Positions 24,575-32,569 of a stretch of DNA of 64,000 nt are shown one piece after another. Each line of letters starts with the position of its first letter. Position 1 is the stretch's first letter. The stretch covers positions 248,001 to 312,000 of the forward strand of contig NZ_JAZDRL010000001.1 of the NCBI RefSeq assembly GCF_047501465.1, in the 5' to 3' direction. A program made the translations under genes and the position numbers. The notes beneath the pieces were generated by a model. It had not been told where the DNA came from. It made no database searches and saw nothing but the letters and a program-made list of their open reading frames with translations. The stretch is from Pseudochelatococcus sp047501465. Its GTDB lineage: Bacteria; Pseudomonadota; Alphaproteobacteria; Rhizobiales; Beijerinckiaceae.

Positions 24575-25927
24575 ATGACGAATAATGCACTTGATCTTGC
24601 TTCCCGTGATGATGTGCCCTTGCGGGAAAGCCTTCATGGCGATGAGCTGTTACCCGCGATTGACGGGGCGAGCCTTGTTGCGGTTCCACTGGCGGTTCTT
24701 GTCACAGCCGCTACGCCAGAACCGTTGCCGCCTCCAACTTGGGAAGATCTGGCAGACAAGCCGGATGCATTCCTGTCAATCGCGCATCAGCATGCAATTG
24801 CGGATGTTGTCGGGCTGGATGATGCTCTGGACGCGAAGGCTACTGTATCGACTGTTGCAGCCGTTGCCGAGGATCTGTCTGATCTGACAGGGAATGTCAT
24901 TGATCTGACTGATGATGTATCAGATCTTGAACTGGTGGTTGCAGATAAGGCACCGCTAGCTTCTCCGGTGCTGACAGGCATTCCAGAAGCGCCCACCGCT
25001 GAAGCCGAAACCAGCACAACGCAAATTGCAACAACGGCATTTGTTACAACAGCAATTGCCGCAATACCCTCCGATGAGGTTGCATGGCCTGATATCACCG
25101 ATAAGCCGGCAGACTTTACACCTTCCGAACATACACATGCGCTGGAGGATGTGGCGGGTCTCGCCGCTGCATTAGGCGACAAGGCCTCAGCCGATGATCT
25201 TGCATTGCTGGAGCTGGCAATCGATGGCAAGGCTTCGCTCGCGTCTCCTGCCTTCACCGGCTCGCCAACAGTACCCACTGCAAGCACTGGCACAAACACC
25301 ACGCAGATCGCGACCACGGCTTTCACCTATGCGGCTTTGGCAGCACGTCCACAGGCCGGACTTCATATTATGACCGCATCCGGAAACTTCACGGTGCCAT
25401 CCGGCGTCAGTTACATCGATGTTCAATTGTGGGGCGCTGGAGGTGGCGGAGGCGGTGTTGGCACCGTTGGCCAGTCTGCGGGCGGCGGCGGTGGAGGAGG
25501 TTACTGTCGTGCCAGACTCGCGGTTACATCCGGGCAAGTTCTCGCTGCCACTGTGGGCGCGGGAGGCTACAGCAACCCAGGTGGCGGAGGGGCAAATGGC
25601 GGCAATACGACATTCGGTGCTCTGGTTGCCAACGGCGGTGGGGGAGGTGGATCCAATCCGGTCGGCAGCGGTGGCATTGGTGGATCCGCGACTGGCGGCA
25701 GCATCAACATAAGCGGCGGTTATGGCGGGTCAGGCTCAGGAAACATTACGGGCGGTGCCCATGGCGGCAATGGCGGTAGCGCTGCATTCGGAGGTGCTGG
25801 CGCGGCCGTCACCACTTACACGGGCGGCCCCGGACAGTCTCCGGGCGGCGGCGGATCGGGCGGAGGAGGCGGAAACACCAACGCTGGTGGAAGTGGTGCC
25901 CAGGGCATGATTATCATTCGTTATTAG
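24575..25927 (+). CDS. Tail fibre protein 2 with glycine-rich tip
   Basis: A 450-aa paralogous fibre. It lacks the collar-like N-terminus of fibre 1. Residues 1-260 are built from two long repeats of SPVLTGIPEAPTAEAETSTTQIATTAFV and SPAFTGSPTVPTASTGTNTTQIATTAF kind, the usual trimeric shaft repeat, and the last 190 residues are a Gly-rich domain starting LHIMTASGNFTVPSGVSYIDVQLWG. The ATG at 24575 has GGTGA upstream; an earlier ATG at 24563 is possible. Probably a second receptor-binding protein or a distal half-fibre partner. Confidence 0.85.
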   Translation: MTNNALDLASRDDVPLRESLHGDELLPAIDGASLVAVPLAVLVTAATPEPLPPPTWEDLADKPDAFLSIAHQHAIADVVGLDDALDAKATVSTVAAVAEDLSDLTGNVIDLTDDVSDLELVVADKAPLASPVLTGIPEAPTAEAETSTTQIATTAFVTTAIAAIPSDEVAWPDITDKPADFTPSEHTHALEDVAGLAAALGDKASADDLALLELAIDGKASLASPAFTGSPTVPTASTGTNTTQIATTAFTYAALAARPQAGLHIMTASGNFTVPSGVSYIDVQLWGAGGGGGGVGTVGQSAGGGGGGGYCRARLAVTSGQVLAATVGAGGYSNPGGGGANGGNTTFGALVANGGGGGGSNPVGSGGIGGSATGGSINISGGYGGSGSGNITGGAHGGNGGSAAFGGAGAAVTTYTGGPGQSPGGGGSGGGGGNTNAGGSGAQGMIIIRY

Positions 25928-25962
25928 AGCGTAGCTCTGATGAAATCAGAGCTACGCTCTAA
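25924..25962 (+). terminator. 18-bp perfect inverted repeat after fibre genes
   Basis: TTAGAGCGTAGCTCTGAT (25924-25941) is repeated inverted at 25945-25962 around a GAA loop, starting in the stop codon of fibre 2 and followed by CTTTTATGTTTT. It is long enough for a strong hairpin terminator, and unlike the other T-run hairpins of this phage in sequence. Confidence 0.6.
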
Positions 25963-25982
25963 CTTTTATGTTTTACCGCAAC

Positions 25983-26015
25983 TTGCGTTCAATTTGATGA
26001 TCAAATTGAGCGCAA
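25983..26015 (+). repeat. 16-bp inverted repeat before fibre-associated gene
   Basis: Positions 25983-25998 and 26000-26015 form arms of 16 bases (TTGCGTTCAATTTGAT and its complement) with one G-U type mismatch around a single central base. It lies about 20 bases after the previous inverted repeat and just upstream of the GGGGA ribosome-binding site of the next gene. It has no T-run, so its role is unclear: RNA structure or a recombination or binding site. Confidence 0.5.
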
Positions 26016-26034
26016 ACTGCTTTGGGGACAGACG

Positions 26035-26556
26035 ATGCCAATTGCAGCAATTGTTGAACATGGAAAAGTAACCAATATCATCCTGCTTGAGACCCGTGAG
26101 GATGCCGCGCTCTTTAACGCAATCCCATGCGATGAAGGTGTCTCCATTGGCTGGAATTATAGCGATGATGTTTTCACAGCGCCTGTCTTGCCGCCAGTGG
26201 ATCTCGATGCTCTGAAGGTCGCGCTGAAGGCTGCCGTTGATGCAGCAGCAGAAGTTGAGCGGCACAGATACATCACGTCCGGCAGCGGACAGGCTATGAC
26301 CTATCAGGCGAAAGCTGCCGAAGCGCTGCGTTATGCTGATCCGGATGGCGCAGGTGAATATCCATTCCTGTCCATGGAAGTCGGGATAACAGGAGCCACG
26401 CTTGCTGATGTCGCAGGAGTTGTCCTGAATATGCATAACCAATGGCAGGCCATTGGGAGCCAAATCGAACAGGCGCGTCTGTCTGCCAAGGCGCAGATTG
26501 ATGCGGCACCCGATGAAGCAACGGCGCGGGCTGTCGTGCCTATTTGGCCGTCCTGA
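26035..26556 (+). CDS. Tail fibre-associated protein (chaperone-like)
   Basis: A 173-aa protein following the fibre genes. The N-terminus MPIAAIVEHGKVTNIILLE with a downstream IPCDEGVSIGWNY is the small beta domain that opens many Mu/P2 fibre assembly proteins and DUF4376-type proteins. The rest is helical, with AKAAEALRYADPDGAGEYPFL typical of that group. It probably assists fibre folding or attachment. GGGGA stands 7 bases before the ATG. Confidence 0.65.
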   Translation: MPIAAIVEHGKVTNIILLETREDAALFNAIPCDEGVSIGWNYSDDVFTAPVLPPVDLDALKVALKAAVDAAAEVERHRYITSGSGQAMTYQAKAAEALRYADPDGAGEYPFLSMEVGITGATLADVAGVVLNMHNQWQAIGSQIEQARLSAKAQIDAAPDEATARAVVPIWPS

Positions 26557-26583
26557 TCAACCAAATCACAGGTTCCAATTTGC

Positions 26584-26606
26584 ACCCGCCTTGCGCGGGT
26601 TTTTTT
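26584..26606 (+). terminator. Hairpin plus T-run before sheath gene
   Basis: ACCCGC (26584-26589) pairs with GCGGGT (26595-26600) around CTTGC, followed by a run of seven T (26600-26606). It lies just before the GGAG ribosome-binding site of the tail sheath gene. Confidence 0.7.
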
Positions 26607-26622
26607 ATGGCTGGAGACCATT

Positions 26623-28287
26623 ATGGCAGATATTTCATTCCACCACGGCACACGCGTTACAGAAAGCGGAGAAAACCCGGTTCTGATCAGGACCGATCAG
26701 TCAGCTGTTGTGTTTCTCATCGGCACTGCTCCCGATGCTGATCCAGCCGAGTGGCCTGAAGGTGAGACAGTCCTTCTTAAGGGCAGCCCCACAAAAGCGC
26801 GCACGCTTGGCAACACCGGCACCCTGAAGGCAGCAGTTGATGACATCTTCGATCAGCATGGGCCGCTCGTGTTCGTGCACCGTGTTGGTGAAGGTGTTGA
26901 TGCGGCTGATACGCTGTCGCGCATTGTCGGTGACAGCACAGCGATGACAGGTGTTCATGCAGCGCTTGCCTGCGAAAGCAGGTTCGGACTGAAGCCTCGT
27001 ATCCTGATTGCGCCAGGCTTTACCGCATCAACGCCGGTTGATGGCATTGCCAGTATCAATGTCACCAGTCAGGGGGCAGGTTATACCTCGGCCCCCACTG
27101 TGACGATCACGGGGCAGGGTGGGACGGGCGCAACCGCGACAGCGACATTGGCTTCTGATGCTGTGGCAACTGTGGCAGTGTCGGCTGGTGGTTCCGGCTA
27201 CAAGACTGCCCCCACAGTGACCTTCACCGGCGATGGCACAGGTGTGCAGGCTGTTGCAACGGTTGTTGGTGGTGTCGTCACGGCTGTGACTGTCACTGAA
27301 GGCGGATCAGGTTACACATCTGCACCTACCATTGCCTTTAGCGGCGGAGGCGGAACAGGTGCGGTTGCCGAGGCTCTTGTCGAGGATGGCAAGATCACCG
27401 GCTTCATCATCCACAAGCCCGGCTTTGGCTACGTCAATCCGACTGTCGCCATTACCAGTGGTGGAGGTACCGGCGCTACAGCAACTGCTCATGCGGGCAC
27501 AACCATCAATCCCGTTGTAGCTGAGCTGATGGGCGTGACGGAAAAGCTTCGTGCTGTTGCCTTTGTTGATGGGCCGGATACAACCGATGAGGCTGCAGTT
27601 GCCTACCGCAGTCTGATCAATAGCCAGCGCATCTACATCATTGATCCCAAGGTTCAGGTATGGGATACGGCTGCTAATGCCAACGTGCCGCGCCCTGCAT
27701 CAGCAAGGTTTGCCGGAGTGCAATGCCGGGTTGATCGGCAGTTTGGGTTCTGGTGGTCGCTGTCCAACAAACCGATCAACGGTATCACGGGCATCACCCG
27801 CCCAGTCACCTATGGTGAGCAGGCGAATTACCTCAACGAGCGTGCTGTTGCCACGATCATCAATTTGAACGGCGAAGGCTACCGCACATGGGGAAACCGT
27901 GTCGCAACCGGTGATGACCTTTGGCAGTTCCTGTCCGTGCGCCGCACGGCAGACTTCATAAATGAAGCGATCGAGCGTGCCTATCTCGACTTCGTGGATC
28001 GGCCATTCTCGATGGCGAACCTCAAGCTCCTGATCGAAAGCGGCAATGCCTTCCTCAAGATGCTGCAGGCTGAAGGTGCGATTCTCGGCGGGCGTGTCTG
28101 GCTTGATCCTGAACGCAATACCAATGAGACCATGGCGCAAGGCCGCATAACGCTTGGCGTGGCCTTTGAGCCTCCGGCTCCTATGGAAGACATTCGCGTC
28201 ATCGCTCACCGCGATATCACCTACTACGCTGTTCTGCGTGACCGCGTGCTGGCAGAAACCAGCGACGGCATTTTAAGCGCAGCTTGA
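26623..28287 (+). CDS. Contractile tail sheath protein with inserted repeat domain
   Basis: A 554-aa P2 FI-type sheath protein. The family N-terminus (HHGTRVTESGENPVLI, AVVFLIGTAPDAD) and C-terminal two thirds (INSQRIYIIDPKVQVWD, RADFINEAIERAYLDFVDRPFS, LGVAFEPPAPMEDI) are both present. Between them, residues 140-293 hold about four repeats of a GSGYTSAPTVTFTGDGTGA-type unit, an insertion absent from P2 FI (396 aa). The insertion comes where sheath domains project outward, so it may decorate the tail. The ATG has GGAG upstream. Confidence 0.92.
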   Translation: MADISFHHGTRVTESGENPVLIRTDQSAVVFLIGTAPDADPAEWPEGETVLLKGSPTKARTLGNTGTLKAAVDDIFDQHGPLVFVHRVGEGVDAADTLSRIVGDSTAMTGVHAALACESRFGLKPRILIAPGFTASTPVDGIASINVTSQGAGYTSAPTVTITGQGGTGATATATLASDAVATVAVSAGGSGYKTAPTVTFTGDGTGVQAVATVVGGVVTAVTVTEGGSGYTSAPTIAFSGGGGTGAVAEALVEDGKITGFIIHKPGFGYVNPTVAITSGGGTGATATAHAGTTINPVVAELMGVTEKLRAVAFVDGPDTTDEAAVAYRSLINSQRIYIIDPKVQVWDTAANANVPRPASARFAGVQCRVDRQFGFWWSLSNKPINGITGITRPVTYGEQANYLNERAVATIINLNGEGYRTWGNRVATGDDLWQFLSVRRTADFINEAIERAYLDFVDRPFSMANLKLLIESGNAFLKMLQAEGAILGGRVWLDPERNTNETMAQGRITLGVAFEPPAPMEDIRVIAHRDITYYAVLRDRVLAETSDGILSAA

Positions 28288-28306
28288 TAGATCAGGAGAA
28301 AGCACA

Positions 28307-28816
28307 ATGGCATCTGAACAGCCGCGCCTTATTCTGCGCAACGCCACGATATTCGTGGATCGCATCTCCCGCGTCGGTCAGGCGCGGGAAGTAACCTTGC
28401 CGACACCGGAAGTGACGGTCGAGGAGTTCCGCAACGCGGGCATGATCAAGGCCCGCGACGTAAACCTCGGCTACGCCAAGCTTGAGGCATCATTTGTCGA
28501 AACCGCCTTTGATCCGGCAGTGATTGGCCTGTTTGGTCTGGCACCAGGCGTGGTGAAAGACTTCCTTGTCACGGGAGCGCTGGTTGATGAGGATGGCACC
28601 ACGACTAGCGCCGTCGCGTATCTGCGCGGGTTCCTGCGCCAGTTTGATCCGGGCGCATGGGAAGCGGGCTCCAAGGCTGAAACCACGTTCAATCTGTCGG
28701 TGCATGAGTTCAAGCTGGAGATCGGCGGGCGCTCCATCATCGAGATGGATGACTTCGACATCAAGGTGAATGGCGTCAGTCAATATCAGAGCATTCGAAA
28801 CGCACTGCTTCTCTGA
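28307..28816 (+). CDS. Tail tube protein (FII-like)
   Basis: A 169-aa P2 FII-type tube protein: LRNATIFVDRISRVGQAREVTLPTPEVTVEEFRNAGM at the N-terminus and VHEFKLEIGGRSIIEMDDFDIKVNGVSQY near the end are characteristic. It follows the sheath gene as in P2 and has AGGAG before its ATG. It stacks in rings inside the sheath. A hairpin terminator follows within 40 bases. Confidence 0.93.
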   Translation: MASEQPRLILRNATIFVDRISRVGQAREVTLPTPEVTVEEFRNAGMIKARDVNLGYAKLEASFVETAFDPAVIGLFGLAPGVVKDFLVTGALVDEDGTTTSAVAYLRGFLRQFDPGAWEAGSKAETTFNLSVHEFKLEIGGRSIIEMDDFDIKVNGVSQYQSIRNALLL

Positions 28817-28841
28817 TCATTCACAACTCACAATCCTTAGT

Positions 28842-28863
28842 GCCCGCCTTGTGCGGGCTTTTT
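28842..28863 (+). terminator. Hairpin plus T-run before gene E
   Basis: GCCCGC (28842-28847) pairs with GCGGGC (28853-28858) around CTTGT, followed by five T. It lies directly before the GGAG ribosome-binding site of the tail chaperone gene. Confidence 0.7.
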
Positions 28864-28878
28864 CGTTTGGAGCTTTTA

Positions 28879-29190
28879 ATGCCCGATACAATTACAATGC
28901 AGCTTGGTTTGCCTGTCGAATATCAGGACAAGACCTATACCAATCTTACGTTCCGCAAGCTGAAGGCAAAAGACCTTGTCGCGTCCGATCTGGTGGACGG
29001 CGAGGTGCGCAAAAGCATTGCCATCTTCGCCTCCAATGCAGGAGTGCCAATGGGCGTCATTGAAGAGCTGGATCTCGATGACTTTGAGAGGATCGGCGAG
29101 GAAATCCGCCCGCTTCTGGGAAAGTTGGTGAGCCGTCTGGCTGGACAGGCGGCAGACGTAAATGCGGCCATCCCCACATCGACGCGGTAG
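28879..29190 (+). CDS. Tail assembly chaperone gpE
   Basis: A 103-aa P2 gpE-type protein (LPVEYQDKTYTNLTFRKLKAKDLVASD...). In contractile-tail phages it lies between the tube and tape measure genes and is made in two forms by frameshifting. The ATG at 28879 has GGAG 7 bases upstream. A GGGAAAG slippery sequence at 29118-29124 allows a -1 shift to give a longer product. Acts as a chaperone on the tape measure protein. Confidence 0.85.
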   Translation: MPDTITMQLGLPVEYQDKTYTNLTFRKLKAKDLVASDLVDGEVRKSIAIFASNAGVPMGVIEELDLDDFERIGEEIRPLLGKLVSRLAGQAADVNAAIPTSTR

Positions 29191-29312
29191 CCGCATTGGC
29201 GCGCCATCTGCACACCTCAATCGAGCAGATCGAGGATATGGAGATCGGCCGATTTGACGCCTACCTCGCATCAGCCAGCCGTATCCTGAAAGCTGAGAAC
29301 GGCGCTTCATAA
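28879..29312 (+). CDS. Frameshifted E+E' tail chaperone fusion
   Basis: A second product of the E gene. After Lys82 (codon 29122-29124) a -1 slip on G GGA AAG enters a frame open to the TAA at 29310-29312, giving about 144 aa. The added part includes a helical HLHTSIEQIEDMEIGRFDAYL stretch near the end, which looks like real protein and ends 10 bases before the tape measure ATG. No usable start codon precedes that frame, so it depends on frameshifting. Predicted from sequence only. Confidence 0.7.
29118..29124 (+). other. Programmed -1 frameshift site GGGAAAG
   Basis: The heptamer G GGA AAG is in the correct phase (codons GGA 29119-29121 and AAG 29122-29124), about 80 percent along gene E. 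The same heptamer is used by lambda G/GT. The phage P2 E/E' site is different (a T-rich slip), so a P2-type gene here uses a lambda-type slip sequence. Confidence 0.7.
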
Positions 29313-29322
29313 GAGATCAATC

Positions 29323-31719
29323 ATGGCCGTTCTTACTTCCAAGCTGATCGTATCGCTGGTTGATCAGATCACGGCACCAATGCGGGGCGTCAATGCCGCG
29401 CTGAAAGGTGTTCAGGATCGCATCAAGGCGAACAATGCCCAGATGGATGCCATGCGCGGGCGTATGGTGGAAGCTGCTGCAGTTGGCTATGCACTTGCGC
29501 GGGCGATCTCGGCACCGGTCAAGGCGGCGATGGAATTTGAATCCGCCATGGCCGATGTCAAGAAGGTCGTGGACTTTGATACGCCTGCTGAGTTCAAGCA
29601 GTTCTCAAAAGATGTGACGGACATGTCCGAGCGCATCCCGATGGCATCTAAGGAACTCACACAGATCGTTGCCGCTGCCGGTCAGTCGGGTATTCCGAAA
29701 GATGAGCTGATCGAGTTCACGGAAATGGCGGCAAAGGTTGGAGTGGCCTTTGATGTAAGCGCGAGCGAGGCGGGCGAGTCTCTGGCCAAGATGATGACGG
29801 GTCTCAACCTGTCGATCGCAGGTGTTTCTGCACTGTCAGACAGCATGAACCATTTGTCGAATAATGGCCCTGCGGCTGCGAAAGATGTTCTCGATATCGT
29901 GCGCCGCGTTGGTGCTCAAGGCAAGCAGTTCGGGTTTACGGCCACACAGGTTGCAGCCTTTGGTGCGGCCATGGTTGGTGCAGGTGCGCAGTCAGATGTT
30001 GCTGCGACTTCGTTTAACAACATGGGCCGAGCGCTCGTTAAAGGTGGGAACGCCACCAAAGCTCAGCGACAGGCATTGGGGGCTTTAGGAATTGATAGCG
30101 TCAAGCTGGCGAAGGCCATGCAAAAAGACGCCGTCAAATCCACGATAACGGTGCTTGAGCGCATCAATAAGCTGCCCGCGCATATGCGTGCATCGGTCAC
30201 TTCTCAACTGTTTGGTGATGAGGCGCGTGCGCTCGGACCAATCATCACCAACCTCGATCTGCTCAAGAAGAACCTTGGCCTTGTTGAGAATGAAATTGAC
30301 TATCTTGGTTCGGCCGAGAAGGAATATCAGGCGCGCTCTGCTACCACAGAAAACGGCCTGCAGCTTCTGACCAACACCTTTGGCAATTTAAGCAAAGCTA
30401 TCGGTGATGCGCTGTTGCCCGTTATCAATGATACGTCATCAGGTCTGATCCCGCTTATTCACCAGGTACGCGAGTTTATTGAAGCCAATGGCAAGCTCAT
30501 TCGCAATGTGGTTCTGGCTGTTGGTGGGCTAGTCGCTTTCCGCGTGGCAGCTATTGCGGCGCAGTGGGGCTTGTTATTCCTCAAGGGTGGTCTGCTGCAG
30601 ATTGCATCGATTGGCCTTATGTCCGCGCGTGGTATTGTGGCTGCAGGTGGGGCCGTTACCTCACTTGGGCGGATGCTGCTGGCTGTAATATTTGGCCCGT
30701 TTATTGCTGGCTTCCGGGGACTTGCTCTGGCAGCCGCCTCATTTAGCTGGATTGTATCAGGGCTTGGTACAGGTGCGGCACTCTCGATGTTTGGCCGCAG
30801 CCTGCTGGCGCTGCTGAATCCGATGGCATTGGTGCGCGGGGCATTTATCGCAATGCGGGTTGCGCTGATCTCAACCGGTATCGGCGCAATTGCCGTAGCG
30901 GTCGCTATGGCAGGTGTCTGGATTTACAACAACTGGTCAGGATTGGTGGCTTTCTTTGAAGGCTTTGGTACTGGCCTTAAGGCTGCGCTTGCCCCTGTTA
31001 TGCCAGCGATCCAGCCGGTTCTCGATGGCGTGTCGTGGCTTTGGGAGAAGATCTCGGCGCTGACCGGTGAAGTGCAGTCCAACGGCGATGAATGGCGTAG
31101 CTGGGGTGAAACCATCGGCACCATTGTCGGCACTGCGATCACGGGCGTGATTGAGAAATTCCAGGCGCTAGTCGGCTGGATCGGCAAGGCGTGGGAAGGT
31201 GCCAAGGGGATCGGCAGTGCTATCGGCTCATGGTTTGGTGGATCAGGGCAGGCCGCTGCTGTACCTGGTGCCACGCCTCAAGGCGAGCAGACTATTGATG
31301 GTGCCCGAGCGAGTGGTGGCCCTGTTTCATCAGGCGGCACGTATCTGGTGGGTGAGCGCGGTCCGGAGCTGTTCGCACCAAAGCGGGACGGGTTCATTCT
31401 GCCCGCCAACATCACCCGCTTGCTCAAGTCCACTGCAGCACTGGGCGCTGCAGCCTATGCAGTGCCTGCAGCGGCAACGCCTAACCTGGGTGCCTATACG
31501 CTACCTGAACTAACAGTTCAGGCGATGATGCAGCCGGGCAATCAAGCCTATGCTACTGGGGCTGGATCGCACCAGTCAGCAAGATCGCCCGTCAATCAGA
31601 CGAACCATATCCAGATCACGATCTCGGGTGCGAATGGCATCGATCCAGAAGCCATTGCGCGCGAGATCGGCAGCAAGGTTTCGCGTAGACTGGAAGGCGC
31701 GCTGTTTGACTACAGCTAG
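29323..31719 (+). CDS. Tail tape measure protein
   Basis: A 798-aa P2 gpT-type tape measure. The N-terminal half is helical and contains the TP901-type region (FESAMADVKKVVDFDTPAEFKQFSKDVTDMSERIPM). Hydrophobic segments lie between about residues 385 and 545 (VVLAVGGLVAFRVAAIAAQW onward), matching the membrane-active part of tape measures. The C-terminus has GERGPELFAPKRDGFILPAN, typical of the family. Its length sets tail length. Confidence 0.92.
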   Translation: MAVLTSKLIVSLVDQITAPMRGVNAALKGVQDRIKANNAQMDAMRGRMVEAAAVGYALARAISAPVKAAMEFESAMADVKKVVDFDTPAEFKQFSKDVTDMSERIPMASKELTQIVAAAGQSGIPKDELIEFTEMAAKVGVAFDVSASEAGESLAKMMTGLNLSIAGVSALSDSMNHLSNNGPAAAKDVLDIVRRVGAQGKQFGFTATQVAAFGAAMVGAGAQSDVAATSFNNMGRALVKGGNATKAQRQALGALGIDSVKLAKAMQKDAVKSTITVLERINKLPAHMRASVTSQLFGDEARALGPIITNLDLLKKNLGLVENEIDYLGSAEKEYQARSATTENGLQLLTNTFGNLSKAIGDALLPVINDTSSGLIPLIHQVREFIEANGKLIRNVVLAVGGLVAFRVAAIAAQWGLLFLKGGLLQIASIGLMSARGIVAAGGAVTSLGRMLLAVIFGPFIAGFRGLALAAASFSWIVSGLGTGAALSMFGRSLLALLNPMALVRGAFIAMRVALISTGIGAIAVAVAMAGVWIYNNWSGLVAFFEGFGTGLKAALAPVMPAIQPVLDGVSWLWEKISALTGEVQSNGDEWRSWGETIGTIVGTAITGVIEKFQALVGWIGKAWEGAKGIGSAIGSWFGGSGQAAAVPGATPQGEQTIDGARASGGPVSSGGTYLVGERGPELFAPKRDGFILPANITRLLKSTAALGAAAYAVPAAATPNLGAYTLPELTVQAMMQPGNQAYATGAGSHQSARSPVNQTNHIQITISGANGIDPEAIAREIGSKVSRRLEGALFDYS

Positions 31720-32018
31720 GCCGAGTGCAGCGTGGGAATGGCAGATACGTCGATATGACGTTCTGCTTCCCACAGGTCGCGAACCTGCTGAAGCCGCAAC
31801 CAGAAGGCTGCACCGTTGCCAAACAGCTTGCCGATCCGAAGAGCAACAGCAGGCGTAATTGGCTGTTTTTCGTTCAAAATATCGTAAAGCGTCTGCCGGG
31901 AAATACCGAGCAGGCTTGCAATCGCGGTCTTTGTTTTTCCCGTTGCGGGAATCGCATCCTCACGCAGGATGGCACCTGGATGAGTTGGTGCCCTTTTGCG
32001 GCTACGCTCAGTTACCAT
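31716..32018 (-). CDS. HigA-like XRE antitoxin (no toxin partner seen)
   Basis: A 100-aa HigA-family protein: the HPGAILRED entry, then an XRE helix-turn-helix (TKTAIASLLGISRQTLYDILNEKQPITPAVALRIGKLFG) and WLRLQQVRDLWEAE. It lies 40 bases downstream of a HicB-like gene on the same strand, opposite to the tail genes, and overlaps the tape measure stop by four bases. No RelE/HigB-like gene is adjacent. It may be a stand-alone regulator, or may protect against host toxins. Confidence 0.8.
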   Translation of the reverse strand: MVTERSRKRAPTHPGAILREDAIPATGKTKTAIASLLGISRQTLYDILNEKQPITPAVALRIGKLFGNGAAFWLRLQQVRDLWEAERHIDVSAIPTLHSA

Positions 32019-32058
32019 GATAATCCTCCAGATCGATATCTGTCGCAGCGATCAAAAT

Positions 32059-32460
32059 CTAGGCTGCAATTTCGTGGCGCACAGCGCTGGCAATAAAGCC
32101 GGAGCGTGTCATGCCGCGTGCTTTTGCAGTCTGATCAATCGCCTCAAGCAGACCTGCATCAATCGAGATGTTCACCCGGACGGATGACCCACGATCACGG
32201 ATAAGGGGCACGTGTACAAAGCTTGCGCCTTCCCGTTCCTCTACCAGTTCAGGATCTGCCAGAATGGCATCAAGGGAACGGGGCGAGGGGATTTCCTCGC
32301 CATCAGCCACCATCATCGCCACATGGCCCGAAAGCGCCTCGCCTGCATTGACCACGGCTTCATCAACCGTTGAACCTGCGGAGATGCAGCCGGGAAAGTC
32401 CGGGAAGCTGACGCCGTAATCGCTGTCAGTGCTTTTATGGATAAATGCTACGTAACGCAT
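32059..32460 (-). CDS. HicB-like antitoxin (no HicA seen)
   Basis: A 133-aa HicB antitoxin. The N-terminal degenerate RNase H-like domain is clear (YVAFIHKSTDSDYGVSFPDFPGCISAGSTVDEA) and the C-terminus is a ribbon-helix-helix DNA-binding domain (VRVNISIDAGLLEAIDQTAKARGMTRSGF). HicA toxins are about 60 aa and normally precede hicB; the 109 bases to the next tail gene hold no such frame. A palindromic operator lies upstream, so autoregulation appears kept. It probably shares a transcript with the HigA-like gene. Confidence 0.85.
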   Translation of the reverse strand: MRYVAFIHKSTDSDYGVSFPDFPGCISAGSTVDEAVVNAGEALSGHVAMMVADGEEIPSPRSLDAILADPELVEEREGASFVHVPLIRDRGSSVRVNISIDAGLLEAIDQTAKARGMTRSGFIASAVRHEIAA

Positions 32461-32490
32461 TGTGTGATCTCCCCGGCGGAACGCGCTTTT

Positions 32491-32516
32491 CTGTTGTGTA
32501 TAATATTACACAACAG
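32491..32516 (-). promoter_or_regulatory. Palindromic operator/promoter of HicB-HigA unit
   Basis: CTGTTGTGTA (32491-32500) and TACACAACAG (32507-32516) form perfect 10-bp arms around TAATAT. On the minus strand a TAATAT -10 lies inside the palindrome with a weak TTGGCG 16 bases upstream. The site is about 30 bases before the HicB start and matches a ribbon-helix-helix autoregulatory operator. Confidence 0.65.
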
Positions 32517-32569
32517 ACTTACTTCGCCAATAATCTTTGCGCAAAAATATACACACTGAAAGGTGCCGT

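Noticed and set aside
23735..25326. Long antisense frames opposite the fibre genes
   Set aside because: They arise from the biased glycine and Ala/Thr codons of the fibre genes and give Pro- or Ser/Ala-rich low-complexity sequence.
32461..32569. Search for a HicA toxin upstream of HicB
   Set aside because: No frame of about 60 aa with HicA features on either strand; the interval is operator and the gene U leader.
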